A program made the translations under genes and the position numbers. The notes beneath the pieces were generated by a model. It had not been told where the DNA came from and made no database searches. It saw only the letters and a program-made list of their open reading frames with translations. 50,872 bases of DNA from Ferrovibrio sp. (GTDB taxonomy: Bacteria > Pseudomonadota > Alphaproteobacteria > Ferrovibrionales > Ferrovibrionaceae): contig NZ_JANLJJ010000018.1 of assembly GCF_029255545.1 (NCBI RefSeq), forward strand, positions 1 through 50,872, written 5' to 3'. Positions 30,357 through 41,125 of this stretch are shown here, in pieces (positions within the stretch are counted from its first letter, which is position 1; the number at the start of each line of letters is the position of its first letter).

Positions 30357-31477
30357 TCACCTTCTCGCGCACCGATACCTCCGTGCTCGGCCGCTGGTGG
30401 TGGACGGTCGACCGCTGGCTGCTGGTTGCCATCGCCGTACTGATCGCCGTGGGCACCGTGCTGACCCTGGCAGCCTCGCCGGCGGTGGCCAACCGCATTG
30501 GGTTGGCCAGCTTCCATTTCGTGCAGCGTCAGCTGGTTTTTCTGATGCCGGCCCTGTTGATCATGATCGGCACCTCTCTGCTTGACCCCATCGGCGTGCG
30601 TCGCGTGGCCACCATCGTCTTCCTCGGGGCGCTGTGTGGCGTAGGGCTCACCTTCTTCATGGGCATGGAAGTGAAAGGCGCGCATCGCTGGATTTCCTTC
30701 GGCGGCGTCTCGCTGCAGCCGTCGGAATTCGTCAAGCCGGCTTTCGCCGTGGTGGCCGCCTGGCTGTTTTCCGAATGGCGCAAGGGCACCGGTTTTCCCG
30801 GTTGGGCGATCTCGACCGGTTTGTGCGCCCTGGTGGTCGGCCTGCTGCTGCTGCAACCCGATCTCGGCATGGCGGTGGTGGTCTGCGCCGTCTGGCTGGC
30901 GCAGTTCTTCATCGCCGGCCTGCCCATCGTGCTGGTGCTGGCGCTGGGCGGCCTCGGCCTGGCCGGCATCTTCGGCGCCTATCTGGTCTTCCCCCACGTG
31001 GCCAGCCGTATCGACAGGTTCATCGATCCGGCCAACAAGGAGAATTACCAGATCGAGCGCGCCATGGAGGCTTTCGCCACAGGGGGCATCTGGGGTCGCG
31101 GGCCGGGCGAGGGCGCGGTCAAGAGCGTGCTGCCCGACGCCCATACCGATTTTATCTTCGCCGTGGCCGGCGAGGAATTCGGCCTGTTTGCCTGCCTGTT
31201 CATCGTCGGCATCTTCGCCTTTATCGTGCTGCGCTGCTTCTCGCGCCTGATGACCGAGAACAACCTGTTCGTGCTGCTGGCTGCCGCAGGCCTGACCACC
31301 CAGTTCGGCCTGCAGGCCGTGATCAATATCGGCGTGAACCTGCATCTGCTGCCGACCAAGGGTATGACCCTGCCATTCATCTCCTATGGCGGCTCGTCGC
31401 TGCTCGCGCTGGCCTTTGCCATGGGCATGCTGCTGGCGCTGACGCGCTGGCGGCCCGACAGCGGAGCGGTGCGATGA
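30353..31477 (+). CDS. ftsW: Peptidoglycan glycosyltransferase FtsW (SEDS family)
   Basis: 374 aa, ten membrane helices. KGAHRWISFGGVSLQPSEF is the SEDS signature, PDLGMAVVV marks helix 5-6, and PDAHTDFIFAVAGEEFG with LPTKGMTLPFISYGGSS are the extracytoplasmic and last-helix motifs of FtsW. It polymerises septal glycan from lipid II with FtsI as partner. Start ATGA overlaps murD; stop overlaps murG the same way. Confidence 0.98.
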   Translation: MITFSRTDTSVLGRWWWTVDRWLLVAIAVLIAVGTVLTLAASPAVANRIGLASFHFVQRQLVFLMPALLIMIGTSLLDPIGVRRVATIVFLGALCGVGLTFFMGMEVKGAHRWISFGGVSLQPSEFVKPAFAVVAAWLFSEWRKGTGFPGWAISTGLCALVVGLLLLQPDLGMAVVVCAVWLAQFFIAGLPIVLVLALGGLGLAGIFGAYLVFPHVASRIDRFIDPANKENYQIERAMEAFATGGIWGRGPGEGAVKSVLPDAHTDFIFAVAGEEFGLFACLFIVGIFAFIVLRCFSRLMTENNLFVLLAAAGLTTQFGLQAVINIGVNLHLLPTKGMTLPFISYGGSSLLALAFAMGMLLALTRWRPDSGAVR

Positions 31478-32649
31478 CTGCGGCAGCGGATACCCCGATC
31501 CTGCTGGCGGCCGGCGGCACCGGTGGCCATGTCTTCCCGGCCGAAGCGCTGGCGGCCGAGTTGCTGCGCCGGGGCCATCGCGTCGGCCTGGTGACCGATA
31601 CGCGCGGCAAGGGCTTCGGCCAGTCGCTGCCGGAACTGCCGCTGTATCGCATTCCGGCCGGCACGCCGAGTGGCCGCAGTTTCATGGGCAAGCTGTTCAG
31701 CGTGGTCGAAATCGCGCAGGGCGTGCTGGCGGCTTTGTCGCTGCTGGCGCTGACCCGGCCGACTGCCGTGGTTGGCTTCGGCGGCTATCCGTCGCTGCCG
31801 CTGCTGCTGGCGGCGCGGCTGAAGAAAATCCCGATTCTCATCCATGAGCAAAATGCCGTGCTCGGCCGGGTCAATCGCCTGGTGGCAAAACGGGCCGCGC
31901 GCATCGCCACGTCATTTCCTGCCACGCATTTCCTGCCGGCCCAGGCCGCCGTCACCGTCACCGGCAATCCGGTGCGGCCGGCGATCCTGACTGCCGCCGA
32001 CGTGCCCTATACGGCGCCAGAGCAGACCCTGCGCCTGCTGGTGATGGGCGGCAGCCAGGGCGCGCGGGTATTGTCCGATGTGGTGCCGGCCGCGCTGGCG
32101 CAACTGCCGGCCGAGATGAAGCGCCGCCTGCGCGTGCAGCAGCAATGCCGTCCGGAAGATCTTGAGCGCGTGCGCGCCGCCTATGCCACCGCCGGCATTG
32201 CGGCCGAAACAGCCGGGTTTTTCAGCGATGTGGCCGACCGCCTGGCCGCTGCGCATCTGGTGGTCAGCCGCTCGGGTGCCAGCAGCACGGCGGAGATCGC
32301 TGTGGTCGGCCGGCCTTCGCTGCTGGTGCCCTATGCCCACGCCACCGACGACCACCAGACCGCCAACGCCCAGGCGCTGGCCCAGGCCGGTGGTGCGCAG
32401 GTGATCGCCCAGGACAAGTTCACCGTTGAACGCGTGGCCGCCGCTTTCGCCGATCTGCTCGGCGATACGGCGCAGCTGGCCGACATGGCGGCTCATGCCC
32501 GCAGTGTGGGCCGGCCACTGGCAACCCAGGCGCTAGCCGATCTGGTCGAGCGCGCCGTGGCCGAACAGCGCAATCCGCAGCCGCAACCGGCGGCGGCGAA
32601 GGATCAGTCCCAGTCAGCGAACCCGTCAGTGAAAAGGACCGCGGCATGA
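31474..32649 (+). CDS. murG: UDP-GlcNAc:lipid I GlcNAc transferase
   Basis: 391 aa from the ATG at 31474 (ATGA overlap with ftsW). The frame is open far upstream, but [26 protein letters not shown] is the family N-terminus. Motifs: GGTGGH (14-19), [35 protein letters not shown] and [36 protein letters not shown], which binds UDP-GlcNAc. It makes lipid II on the inner membrane face. The C-terminal tail (about 365-391) is Gln/Pro/Ala-rich and extra. Confidence 0.98.
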   Translation: MTAAADTPILLAAGGTGGHVFPAEALAAELLRRGHRVGLVTDTRGKGFGQSLPELPLYRIPAGTPSGRSFMGKLFSVVEIAQGVLAALSLLALTRPTAVVGFGGYPSLPLLLAARLKKIPILIHEQNAVLGRVNRLVAKRAARIATSFPATHFLPAQAAVTVTGNPVRPAILTAADVPYTAPEQTLRLLVMGGSQGARVLSDVVPAALAQLPAEMKRRLRVQQQCRPEDLERVRAAYATAGIAAETAGFFSDVADRLAAAHLVVSRSGASSTAEIAVVGRPSLLVPYAHATDDHQTANAQALAQAGGAQVIAQDKFTVERVAAAFADLLGDTAQLADMAAHARSVGRPLATQALADLVERAVAEQRNPQPQPAAAKDQSQSANPSVKRTAA

Positions 32650-34079
32650 GAGCTTTGCCGCTCGATATCGGTATCATCCACTTCGTTGGCATCGGCGGCA
32701 TCGGCATGTCGGGCATTGCCGAGGTGATGCACAATCTTGGCTACCAGGTGCAGGGTTCCGACCTGTCGGCCAATTACAACGTCAAACGCCTGCGCGATCT
32801 CGGCATCACCGTGTTCGAGGGGCACCGCGAAGAGAACATCGCCAATGCCGAAGTGCTGGTAATCTCCTCGGCGGTGAAGCCCGACAATCCGGAAGTGAAA
32901 GCGGCCCGCGCCCGCCTGATCCCGGTGGTGCGCCGCGCCGAGATGCTGGGCGAGCTGATGCGCCTGAAATGGGCCATCGCCATCGCTGGCACCCATGGCA
33001 AGACCACGACGACCTCGCTGGTCGCCGCTTTGCTGGAAGCCGCCGGCATGGATCCCACCGTGATCAACGGCGGCATTATCAATGCCTATGGCACCAATGC
33101 CCGCCTTGGCGCCGGCGAATGGATGGTGGTGGAAGCCGACGAGAGCGACGGCACTTTCCTGAAACTGCCAGCCACCATCGCCGTGGTCACCAATATCGAC
33201 CCCGAGCATCTCGACCATTACGGCACCTTCGACCGCGTGCGCGAGGGCTTCAAGCAGTTCGTCGAGAGCATTCCATTCTATGGCTTTGCCGCGCTGTGCA
33301 TCGACCATCCGGAAGTGCAGGCGATGATCGGTCGCATCACCGACCGCCGCATCGTCACCTACGGCTTCTCGCCGCAGGCCGATATACGCGCCGTCAATGT
33401 CCGCTTCGACAACCGCGGCGCCCATTACGACATCCTGATGGCAGATCGTGCCCGCGGCGAGAGCGACATCGTTGCCGGCGTATATCTGCCGATGTTCGGT
33501 CGCCACAATGTTCAGAACTCCCTGGTCGTCGCGGCCATTGCCCGCGAAATGGGTTTTGGCGCCGACGTGATCAAGCGCGCCCTGGGTGGTTTCCGTGGCG
33601 TGAAGCGCCGCTTCACCATCACCGGCGAGGCGAACGGCATCACCGTGGTGGACGATTACGGCCATCATCCGGTGGAAATCTCCGCCGTGCTGGCCGCCGC
33701 GCGGCTGGCGGTCGGCGATCGGCCGGAAGCCAAGGTGATCGCCGTGGTGCAGCCGCATCGTTACACCCGCCTGCGCGACCTGTTCGAGGATTTCTGCGCC
33801 TGCTTCAACGATGCCGACACGGTGATCGTGGCCGATGTCTATGCTGCCGGCGAGGCGCCGATCGACGGCGTCAGCCGCGAGGCCCTCGTGGAAGGTCTGC
33901 GCAACCGCGGCCATCGCCGTGTGCTGCCGCTGCCAGCGCCGGAACAGCTTGCCAGCATCATTGAACAGGAAGCCGTGCCCGGCGACCTCGTGGTCTGCCT
34001 CGGCGCCGGCAGCATCACCACCTGGGCGAATGCCCTGCCGGGCGAATTGCAGGCCCTGCAGGCGAAGGAGCAGGCATGA
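32646..34079 (+). CDS. murC: UDP-MurNAc:L-alanine ligase
   Basis: 477 aa, ATGA overlap with mur[16 protein letters not shown] (13-27) is the MurC nucleotide-binding start, AGTHGKTTT (114-122) the ATP loop, and [16 protein letters not shown] and [17 protein letters not shown] lie in the C-terminal domain. It adds the first amino acid, L-Ala. The next gene, murB, overlaps by 4 bp. Confidence 0.98.
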   Translation: MRALPLDIGIIHFVGIGGIGMSGIAEVMHNLGYQVQGSDLSANYNVKRLRDLGITVFEGHREENIANAEVLVISSAVKPDNPEVKAARARLIPVVRRAEMLGELMRLKWAIAIAGTHGKTTTTSLVAALLEAAGMDPTVINGGIINAYGTNARLGAGEWMVVEADESDGTFLKLPATIAVVTNIDPEHLDHYGTFDRVREGFKQFVESIPFYGFAALCIDHPEVQAMIGRITDRRIVTYGFSPQADIRAVNVRFDNRGAHYDILMADRARGESDIVAGVYLPMFGRHNVQNSLVVAAIAREMGFGADVIKRALGGFRGVKRRFTITGEANGITVVDDYGHHPVEISAVLAAARLAVGDRPEAKVIAVVQPHRYTRLRDLFEDFCACFNDADTVIVADVYAAGEAPIDGVSREALVEGLRNRGHRRVLPLPAPEQLASIIEQEAVPGDLVVCLGAGSITTWANALPGELQALQAKEQA

Positions 34080-35017
34080 TGGCCGCCGAACAGCTCCGGC
34101 ATGACGACCTGATCGCGCGGCTGCCCGCCGTGCGCGGTCGGCTGTCGGCGCAGGCCGGCCTTGCCGACATCACCTGGTTCCGCGTCGGCGGTCCGGCGGA
34201 CGTGATGTTCCGCCCGGCCGACCGCGACGACCTGATCGCCTTCCTGAAGAACAAACCCGCCGATGTGGCGGTTACCGTGCTGGGCGTGGGCTCGAACACC
34301 CTGGTGCGCGACGGCGGCGTGGATGGCGTTGTGATCCGCCTGGGCCGCGATTTCGCCATTGTCACGGCTTGCGACAATAACGAAATCGAGGCCGGCGCCG
34401 GCGCACTGGACGTGAATGTGGCGCAGACCGCGCAGATGCATGGCATCGCGGGGCTGGAATTCCTGCGCGGCATCCCGGGCACCGTCGGTGGCGGCCTGCG
34501 CATGAATGCCGGCGCCTACGGCACCGAGTTCAAGGACGTGCTGGTCTGGGCCGAGGCCGTGGATGTTCAGGGCAACCTGCATCGCCTGTCACCCGCCGAG
34601 ATGAAATTCGGCTATCGCCATTGCGGCGTGCCGGAGGACTGGATTTTCCTGGGCTGCCGCCTGAAAGGCCGGCCGGGCGACAAGACGGACATTCAGGCGC
34701 GCATGGACGAGATCCAGGCCGCCCGTGAAGGCAGCCAGCCGATCCGCTCGCGCACCGGCGGCAGCACGTTTGCCAATCCGGAAGGACACAAGGCCTGGCA
34801 GCTGATCGACGCGGCCGGCTGTCGCGGCCTGGTGGTCGGCGATGCGCAGGTTTCCGAGCAGCATTGCAACTTCCTGATCAACCGCGGCAATGCCACCGCC
34901 ACCGATCTGGAGACGCTGGGCGAAACGGTGCGCCGCCGGGTGAAGGAAACCAGTGGCGTGGACCTGCGCTGGGAAATCAAGCGTATCGGCAGGCAGAAGG
35001 ATGGCGGCCATGAGTAA
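34076..35017 (+). CDS. murB: UDP-N-acetylenolpyruvoylglucosamine reductase
   Basis: 313 aa, ATGA overlap with murC. Flavin-binding motifs [15 protein letters not shown] (33-47) and [21 protein letters not shown], then [45 protein letters not shown] with the active-site Ser, and [11 protein letters not shown] near the catalytic Glu. This is a type II-like MurB lacking the long extra loop. It reduces the enolpyruvyl group to give UDP-MurNAc. Confidence 0.98.
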   Translation: MMAAEQLRHDDLIARLPAVRGRLSAQAGLADITWFRVGGPADVMFRPADRDDLIAFLKNKPADVAVTVLGVGSNTLVRDGGVDGVVIRLGRDFAIVTACDNNEIEAGAGALDVNVAQTAQMHGIAGLEFLRGIPGTVGGGLRMNAGAYGTEFKDVLVWAEAVDVQGNLHRLSPAEMKFGYRHCGVPEDWIFLGCRLKGRPGDKTDIQARMDEIQAAREGSQPIRSRTGGSTFANPEGHKAWQLIDAAGCRGLVVGDAQVSEQHCNFLINRGNATATDLETLGETVRRRVKETSGVDLRWEIKRIGRQKDGGHE

Positions 35018-35924
35018 GCACGTCGCGGTCCTGATGGGCGGCTGGTCGTCGGAGCGCGAGGTCTCGCTCACCTCCGGCCGCGCCTGCGCGAAAGCCCTGC
35101 GCGAGGAAGGCTTCAGGGTTTCGGAAGTCGATGTTGGCCGCGATCTGGCCGAACAACTGGCCCGGATCAAGCCCGATATTGCCTTCAATGCCTTGCACGG
35201 CCCCTATGGCGAAGATGGCGCCGTGCAGGGCCTGCTCGAGATCCTTGGCATTCCCTACACCCATTCCGGCGTGCTGGCTTCGGCGCTGGCGATGAGCAAG
35301 CCGATGGCCAAGGATGTCTGGCGCGCCCATGGCCTGCCGATGGCCGAGGGCCGCGTGGTGCACCGCTCGGCCTTCACCGGCGGCGCCGTGATGCCGCATC
35401 CCTACGTGATCAAACCGCTGAACGAGGGTTCCTCGGTCGGCGTGCATATCGTCATGAACGGCGACAACTACCAGCCGCAGGACGATGCCGGCTGGCATTT
35501 CGGCGAGCATGTGCTGGTCGAGCGTTATATTCCCGGCCGCGAGATTCAGGTGGCAGTGATGGGCGACCGCGTGCTGGGCGCCATCGAGATCCGCGCCCAT
35601 GGTCGTTTCTACGATTACGAAGCCAAGTATACCGACGGCAAGGCCACGCATCTGATGCCGGCGCCAATCCTGAAATCGGCCTATGACGAAGTCTGCGCGC
35701 TGGCGCTGAAGGCGCATCAGACTTTGGGTTGCCGTGGCGTGACGCGTTCAGACTGGCGTTACGACGATACCAATGGCGAACCGGGCAAATTCTACCTGCT
35801 GGAGATCAACACCCAGCCGGGCATGACGCCACTGTCGCTGGTGCCGGAAATCGCCGCGCACCAGGGCATCTCGTTCGGCCAGCTGGTGCGCTGGATGGTG
35901 GAGGACGCCTCATGCGGTCGCTAG
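35010..35924 (+). CDS. ddl: D-alanine--D-alanine ligase
   Basis: 304 aa from ATG 35010, overlapping murB by 8 bp; an ATG at 35001 would add three residues. Conserved blocks: [62 protein letters not shown] (ATP grasp), and [20 protein letters not shown], with the metal-binding Glu and Asn. ATP-grasp fold. It supplies the dipeptide used by MurF. The stop lies inside the start of ftsQ. Confidence 0.98.
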   Translation: MSKHVAVLMGGWSSEREVSLTSGRACAKALREEGFRVSEVDVGRDLAEQLARIKPDIAFNALHGPYGEDGAVQGLLEILGIPYTHSGVLASALAMSKPMAKDVWRAHGLPMAEGRVVHRSAFTGGAVMPHPYVIKPLNEGSSVGVHIVMNGDNYQPQDDAGWHFGEHVLVERYIPGREIQVAVMGDRVLGAIEIRAHGRFYDYEAKYTDGKATHLMPAPILKSAYDEVCALALKAHQTLGCRGVTRSDWRYDDTNGEPGKFYLLEINTQPGMTPLSLVPEIAAHQGISFGQLVRWMVEDASCGR

Positions 35925-36841
35925 TCGTGCTGCCGGAAGATCGTCCCTGCGCGCCCTGTGCGCCGAGCCAGCCGCCGGCGCGGCCCAAGGGTTACTGCCG
36001 GCCGCTGCCGCCGGCACGCCGCAAGCCCAGGTCGGTGCTGTGGCGGCGGCTGAAATGGGTGCTGCTGGGGGCTGCCCTGATCGGTCTGTCCGGCGGCAGC
36101 GGCTATGTCTGGTTCAAGACCGACCTGCCGGCGCAGGTCCGCCTGGCCGTACAGGACATGGCTGGCGAGGCGGGCGCCACCGTCGACATGCGGCTGGGCG
36201 AAGTCAACCTGCAGGGCCGTGTGCATGCCCCGCTGGAAGCTCTGGCCGAGGCCGTGGGAGTCGAACGCGGCGATCCGATGCTGTCGCTTGACCTGGATGC
36301 CATCCGCCGTCGTGTCGAGGGCATCGGCTGGGTCCGGCAGGCAACCGTATGGCGCCAGCTGCCCGATACGCTGCATATCGAGATCGTCGAGCGCGAGGCT
36401 TTCGCGCGCTGGCAGATCGACGGCCGCGTCTATCTGATTGATACCATCGGCAAGGTGCTGGAAGAGGGCGATCGCCCAGAATTCCATCATCTCTTCCTGC
36501 TTGTGGGCGCCGGCGCGTCCGACAAGGCGCATGACCTGCTCGACATGCTGGGTCGTGAACCGGTTCTGGCCAGCCGCGTCGTCAATGCGATCCGTGTGCG
36601 CGGCCGGCGCTGGGACATCGAATTCGACAACGGCATTGTCGCCCGCCTGCCGGAGGAAAATCCGGAACAGGCCTGGAGCCGCCTGATCGAGCTGGAACGG
36701 CAATACGGCCTGCTGCGTCGCGACATCAAGACCGTGGACCTGCGGCTGGAAGACCGCCTGACCGTTCAGCTCAACCCGGACGCCGAATCGCCGGTGCCGA
36801 AGGCAGGACCGGGCAGGAAACCGGCGGGGAAACGCACATGA
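35912..36841 (+). CDS. ftsQ: Cell division protein FtsQ
   Basis: 309 aa from ATG 35912, overlapping ddl by 13 bp. Cytoplasmic basic Pro/Arg-rich tail, then one membrane helix (about 48-66, LKWVLLGAALIGLSGGSGYVW). The POTRA domain runs from about 85 to 165 (EVNLQGRVHAPLEALAEAVGVERG to LHIEIVEREAFARWQ), and the beta domain to about 290. FtsQ bridges early and late divisome proteins in the periplasm. Residues 290-309 are a basic tail. Confidence 0.95.
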   Translation: MRSLVVLPEDRPCAPCAPSQPPARPKGYCRPLPPARRKPRSVLWRRLKWVLLGAALIGLSGGSGYVWFKTDLPAQVRLAVQDMAGEAGATVDMRLGEVNLQGRVHAPLEALAEAVGVERGDPMLSLDLDAIRRRVEGIGWVRQATVWRQLPDTLHIEIVEREAFARWQIDGRVYLIDTIGKVLEEGDRPEFHHLFLLVGAGASDKAHDLLDMLGREPVLASRVVNAIRVRGRRWDIEFDNGIVARLPEENPEQAWSRLIELERQYGLLRRDIKTVDLRLEDRLTVQLNPDAESPVPKAGPGRKPAGKRT

Positions 36842-36873
36842 CACAACGCTTGGCACGCGAGGGGAAGTAAGCC

Positions 36874-38115
36874 ATGGCTGTATCGCGCAATGGATTGATT
36901 GCCGCTCTGGACGTGGGCTCGTCCAAGGTTTGCTGCTTCATCGCCCGCGCCGATGGCGGCACCTTGCGGGTGATCGGCATCGGACACCAGCTCTCGCGCG
37001 GCCTGCGCAACGGCAACGTGATCGACATGGAAGGCGCCGAGCAGTCGATCCGGGCTGCAGTGGAAACCGCCGAGCGCATGTGCGGCGAGACCATCCGCGA
37101 CGTCTATGTCAGCGTGAATGCCGGCAATCCGCAGTCGCACAGCGTTGGCGTCGAGGTCGACCTGGCCGGCCATGAGGTGACCGAGCATGATGTTGCCCTG
37201 GTGCTCGACCAGGGTCGCCGCCACGAACATCCGGGCGACCGCGAGATCGTCCATTCGATCCCGGTCGGCTATACCATCGATGGTTCACGCGGCATCAAGG
37301 ATCCGCGCGGCATGGCCTGCGAGCGCCTCGGCGTCAACATGCATGTCATCACCGCGGGCTCCGGCCCACTGCGCAACCTGGCTACCTGCGTGGCTCGTGG
37401 TCATCTGCGTATTGCCGGCCGGATCGTCGCGCCTTTTGCCGCCGGGCTGGCCTGCCTGGTCGAGGACGAGATGGATCTCGGCGTCACCCTGCTCGACATG
37501 GGCGGCGGCACCACCAGCCTGGCGGTGTTCTACGACGGCCAGTTGGTGCATGTGGATATGGTGCCGCTGGGCGGCGGCCATGTCACCAACGACATCGCCC
37601 GCGGGCTTTCCACGCCGCTGGCCCATGCCGAACGGCTCAAGACCCTGTACGGCACCGTGCTGCCGAGCCCCTCGGACGATACCGAGACCATCGACGTGCC
37701 GCAGGTCGGCGAGACCGACGATCATGCCCATAACCAGGTGCCGCGCTCGATTCTCACCGGCATTATCAAGCCGCGTCTGGAAGAGACGCTGGAGCAGGTG
37801 CGCGAGCGACTCGCGCAATCGGGATTCGAGAAGCTGGCCGGCCGCCGCGTCGTGTTGACCGGCGGGGCCAGCCAGCTGCAGGGCGTGCGTGAACTGGCCG
37901 CCCGCATTCTCGACAAACAGGTGCGTCTGGGCCGGCCGATTCGAGTCGGCGGCCTGGCGGAAGCAACCGGCGGTCCGGCCTTTTCGGCCTGTGCCGGCCT
38001 TCTCTCTTATGCACAACAGCAGGCGGCTGAACGCACCATCCGACTGCCTGAACCAGAGCCCGTATCCAACGGCGCGATTTCGCGAATCGGCCGTTGGCTG
38101 CGGACCAATTTCTGA
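36874..38115 (+). CDS. ftsA: Cell division protein FtsA
   Basis: 413 aa, ATG preceded by AGGGGAAG. Actin-type ATPase motifs: ALDVGSSKVCCFIA (10-23, phosphate 1), DMGGGTTSLAVF (phosphate 2) and VVLTGGASQLQGVRELA (adenosine). The 1C domain with GDREIVHSIPVGYTIDG is present. The C-terminus SRIGRWLRTNF is the amphipathic helix that anchors FtsZ to the membrane. 32 bp separate it from ftsQ and 120 bp from ftsZ. Confidence 0.97.
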   Translation: MAVSRNGLIAALDVGSSKVCCFIARADGGTLRVIGIGHQLSRGLRNGNVIDMEGAEQSIRAAVETAERMCGETIRDVYVSVNAGNPQSHSVGVEVDLAGHEVTEHDVALVLDQGRRHEHPGDREIVHSIPVGYTIDGSRGIKDPRGMACERLGVNMHVITAGSGPLRNLATCVARGHLRIAGRIVAPFAAGLACLVEDEMDLGVTLLDMGGGTTSLAVFYDGQLVHVDMVPLGGGHVTNDIARGLSTPLAHAERLKTLYGTVLPSPSDDTETIDVPQVGETDDHAHNQVPRSILTGIIKPRLEETLEQVRERLAQSGFEKLAGRRVVLTGGASQLQGVRELAARILDKQVRLGRPIRVGGLAEATGGPAFSACAGLLSYAQQQAAERTIRLPEPEPVSNGAISRIGRWLRTNF

Positions 38116-38173
38116 CCGCGTGGCCAAGACGATGAACACCACACTCAAAACAACCAGCATCCACGCGGTTTTT
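38115..38173 (+). other. Long-loop hairpin in the ftsA-ftsZ gap
   Basis: ACCGCGTGG (38115-38123, starting on the last base of the ftsA stop) is the exact reverse complement of CCACGCGGT (38161-38169), with a 37-base loop, followed by TTTT. It could be an attenuator or a processing site that sets the FtsA:FtsZ ratio. The 120-bp gap also repeats TTGCAT twice (38172 and 38183 region), a possible part of an internal ftsZ promoter. Confidence 0.35.
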
Positions 38174-38235
38174 GCATTGTCGCTTGCATCGCAACGCGAC
38201 TTTGGTCATTGCAACAGTTAACCCTGGAGGAGAAC

Positions 38236-39978
38236 ATGGGTATCAATCTCACCATGCCGACCACGCGGGAGCTGAAGCCCCGTATCGTCGTCTTCGGCGT
38301 CGGCGGCGCCGGCGGAAACGCAGTCAACAACATGATCGCCGCCCAGCTCGAGGGCGTCGAATTCGTTGCCGCCAATACCGATGCCCAGGCGCTGAACATG
38401 TCGCTCACCGAGCGGCGCATCCAGCTGGGCGTTTCGCTCACCCAGGGGCTGGGCTGCGGCGCCAAGCCGGATGTCGGCCGGGGCGCGGCGGAAGAATCGC
38501 TCGACCAGATCCTGGAGCATATGCAGGGCAGCCATATGGCTTTCGTCGCCGCCGGCATGGGCGGCGGCACCGGCACCGGCGCTGCCCCGGTGATTGCCCG
38601 CGCCGCCAAGGAGATGGGCATCCTCACCGTCGGCGTTGTCACCAAGCCGTTCTCGTTCGAGGGCAGCCAGCGCATGAAGCTGGCCGAAGCCGGCATCCGC
38701 GAACTGCAGCAGTATGTCGATACCCTCATCATCATCCCGAACCAGAACCTGTTCCGGGTGGCCAACGAGAAGACCACCTTCGCCGATGCCTTCAAGATGG
38801 CGGACAACGTCCTGCAGTCGGGCGTACGCGGCATCACCGACCTGATGGTCATGCCGGGCCTGATCAACCTCGATTTCGCCGACGTGCGCTCGGTGATGAG
38901 CGAGATGGGCAAGGCGATGATGGGCACCGGCGAGGCCGATGGCGAGCACCGTGCCATCGAGGCGGCCGAGCGGGCGATCGCCAACCCGCTGCTGGACGAC
39001 ATCTCGATGAAGGGTGCCCGCGGCGTGCTGATCAACATCACCGGCGGTCCTGACCTGACTCTGTTCGAGGTCGATGAAGCGGCCAACCGCATCCGCGAGG
39101 AAGTCGACCCCGAAGCCAACATCATCGTCGGCTCCACCCTGGACGCCAACATGCAGGGGAAGATGCGCGTTTCCGTCGTCGCTACCGGCATCGATGCTGC
39201 TGCTCAGATGATGCCGCAGCCGCAGGCCAATCCGTCGCTGCGCCTGGTGACGCCGCCTCAGGCCAAGCCGATTGCCTTTGGCGCCATGCCCCGTCCGGCC
39301 ATGCCGGCCCAGCCGGCCGTTGCCCAGGCCGTGATGGCGCCGCAGCCGATGACGGCTGGCGCCACGGCGCTGGCGATGCCCGAAATGGCCGCGGAAGCCG
39401 AAACCGGCATCGAATTGCCGGCACCGGCCGCATTACCGGACGCGGCAATGGCGCCTGTGGCCCAGCCTGTTGCCGAGCCGGCAGTCGCCGTCGCGGCAAC
39501 GCCGGCCATCGAACCCCAGGCTCAGCCAGCCATGGCGCGGCCGTTTGCCGCCCAACTCGCCGAAGCCCAGGCTGCCGCGCCGCAGTTCGTGCCGCCGGCT
39601 GCGCAGGCGTTGCCGCCGCGCGCACCAGAGGGCCTGCGCCAGCCGAATCCCTTCGCCGAGGCCGACATGGTGAACAAGCCGGCCGAGCCGAAGAAGAAGG
39701 CCAGTCTGTTCGATCGCATCACGGGCGTGGCCCGTGGCCGCGCTGGCGATGCCGAACCGGCGCCGGCGCGTCAGGCCGAGCCGCAATTCACCCGCGTGCA
39801 GGCTCCGGCGGCACCAGCTCCGGCCCAGCAGGCTCCGGCCGCGACTGTCACCCGTACCGAACAGGCGCCGCGCCAGGCTGATCTGGGCCTGATCACCACG
39901 GCTGAACGCCCGGTTCCGAGCCGCCCGCAGGATGATCTGCTGGACATCCCGGCCTTCCTGCGCCGGCAGGCCAATTGA
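38236..39978 (+). CDS. ftsZ: Cell division GTPase FtsZ with very long linker
   Basis: 580 aa from ATG 38236, placed by the strong GGAGGAG seven bases upstream; in-frame TTG at 38209 is less likely. The GTPase and C-terminal tubulin-like domains span about 13-325: [22 protein letters not shown] (109-115), the NxDxQAL block at 47-53 and [11 protein letters not shown]. Then comes about 235 residues of Ala/Pro/Gln-rich linker, and the conserved C-terminal peptide [13 protein letters not shown] that binds FtsA. E. coli FtsZ is 383 aa. Members of the Rhodospirillales often have such long linkers. Confidence 0.98.
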   Translation: MGINLTMPTTRELKPRIVVFGVGGAGGNAVNNMIAAQLEGVEFVAANTDAQALNMSLTERRIQLGVSLTQGLGCGAKPDVGRGAAEESLDQILEHMQGSHMAFVAAGMGGGTGTGAAPVIARAAKEMGILTVGVVTKPFSFEGSQRMKLAEAGIRELQQYVDTLIIIPNQNLFRVANEKTTFADAFKMADNVLQSGVRGITDLMVMPGLINLDFADVRSVMSEMGKAMMGTGEADGEHRAIEAAERAIANPLLDDISMKGARGVLINITGGPDLTLFEVDEAANRIREEVDPEANIIVGSTLDANMQGKMRVSVVATGIDAAAQMMPQPQANPSLRLVTPPQAKPIAFGAMPRPAMPAQPAVAQAVMAPQPMTAGATALAMPEMAAEAETGIELPAPAALPDAAMAPVAQPVAEPAVAVAATPAIEPQAQPAMARPFAAQLAEAQAAAPQFVPPAAQALPPRAPEGLRQPNPFAEADMVNKPAEPKKKASLFDRITGVARGRAGDAEPAPARQAEPQFTRVQAPAAPAPAQQAPAATVTRTEQAPRQADLGLITTAERPVPSRPQDDLLDIPAFLRRQAN

Positions 39979-40059
39979 GTGTTAAAAAGTACAGTCGATA
40001 CAATGAGTTAATAGGTATCGGCGGCGTTACAGTTAGAAACATAGAGTGATTTGTTGTTG

Positions 40060-40098
40060 CCGGGGGTGGTTGCTACAACCATCCCCGGTTTTGTTTTT
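40060..40098 (+). terminator. Intrinsic terminator after ftsZ
   Basis: A 13-bp stem (CCGGGGGTGGTTG at 40060-40072 against CAACCATCCCCGG at 40076-40088, one G-T pair) with the three-base loop CTA, followed by TTTTGTTTTT. A strong rho-independent terminator that ends the mraZ-ftsZ operon. It stands only 45 bp before the lpxC start. Confidence 0.9.
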
Positions 40099-40143
40099 AC
40101 GCGGGTCGCCCGATTCGCTATTTCGGTTCAAGGAGTTCGCTGC

Positions 40144-41103
40144 GTGCTGACTGCTGGAAAAATTGCCCAGAAGACGCTGAAGAACCGCATCAAGTGCTCG
40201 GGTATCGGTCTGCATAGCGGCGCCAAGGTCCATATGGTGCTCAACCCGGCCGCGCCGGATACCGGCGTGGTGTTCCGCCGCACCGACCTGGCCGGCCAGC
40301 CGCTGGTCCACGCCCGTTATGACCAGGTTTCCGATTTGCGCATGTGCACCACGGTTGCCGCCGGCGAGGGTGTATCGATCGGTACCGTCGAGCATCTGAT
40401 GGCCGCCCTGTCGGGTATGGGCGTCGACAATGTGCTGGTTGATCTCGATGGCCCGGAAGTGCCGGTGATGGACGGTTCGTCGGCTCCGTTCGTATTCCTG
40501 ATCGAGTGTGCCGACCTGATCGATCAGGTGGCGCCGCGCCGTTATCTGAAAGTGCTGAAGAGCATCGAAGTTCGTGAGGGCAATGCCGGCGCCGCCCTGC
40601 ATCCCGATGACGGCTTTACCATCGATTTCGAGATCGAGTTCGCCAACCAGATGATCGGCCGCCAGAGCGCCGAGTTCCAGCTCGAGCCTGGCCGCTTCAA
40701 GGCCGACATTGCCCGTGCCCGTACCTTCGGTTTCGTTCAGGAAGTCGAGCAGCTGCGGTCGATGGGTTTGGCGCGCGGGGGGTCGCTGGAGAACGCCGTG
40801 GTACTTGGCCATGACCGCATCCTCAATGACGATGGCCTGCGCTACGACGACGAATTCGTGCGCCACAAGATCCTGGATGCCCTGGGTGATCTTTATCTGG
40901 CCGGCGCACCGATCATTGGCCGTTATGAAGGCCACCGTTCCGGCCATGCGCTGAACAACAAGCTGCTCAAGACGCTGTTTGCCGACCAGAGCGCCTATGC
41001 CTGGACCACGCATGCCAAGGGTCGCGAAAGTGCCCGTCTCATGCCTGCGGCCGAGGCCGGCTTGCGGCAGCGCCCGGCAGTGGCTGCCGAAGCCGCGTTC
41101 TGA
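40144..41103 (+). CDS. lpxC: UDP-3-O-acyl-N-acetylglucosamine deacetylase
   Basis: 319 aa from GTG 40144; AAGGAG lies at 40130-40135, eight bases before it, and LTAGKIAQKTLKNRIKCSGIGLHSG is the family start. Zinc ligands: H84 in VEHLMAAL, H241 and D245 in HKILDALGD; the general-acid H268 is in GHRSGHALNN. The enzyme makes the first committed step of lipid A synthesis in the cytoplasm. Upstream extension of the frame passes through the terminator and is not real. Its place after ftsZ is the normal proteobacterial order. Confidence 0.98.
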   Translation: MLTAGKIAQKTLKNRIKCSGIGLHSGAKVHMVLNPAAPDTGVVFRRTDLAGQPLVHARYDQVSDLRMCTTVAAGEGVSIGTVEHLMAALSGMGVDNVLVDLDGPEVPVMDGSSAPFVFLIECADLIDQVAPRRYLKVLKSIEVREGNAGAALHPDDGFTIDFEIEFANQMIGRQSAEFQLEPGRFKADIARARTFGFVQEVEQLRSMGLARGGSLENAVVLGHDRILNDDGLRYDDEFVRHKILDALGDLYLAGAPIIGRYEGHRSGHALNNKLLKTLFADQSAYAWTTHAKGRESARLMPAAEAGLRQRPAVAAEAAF

Positions 41104-41125
41104 TCAAGGGCTGAAATACTGCAGC

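Noticed and set aside
32604-33914. 436-codon minus-strand frame over murC
   Set aside because: Shadow of murC with no motif.
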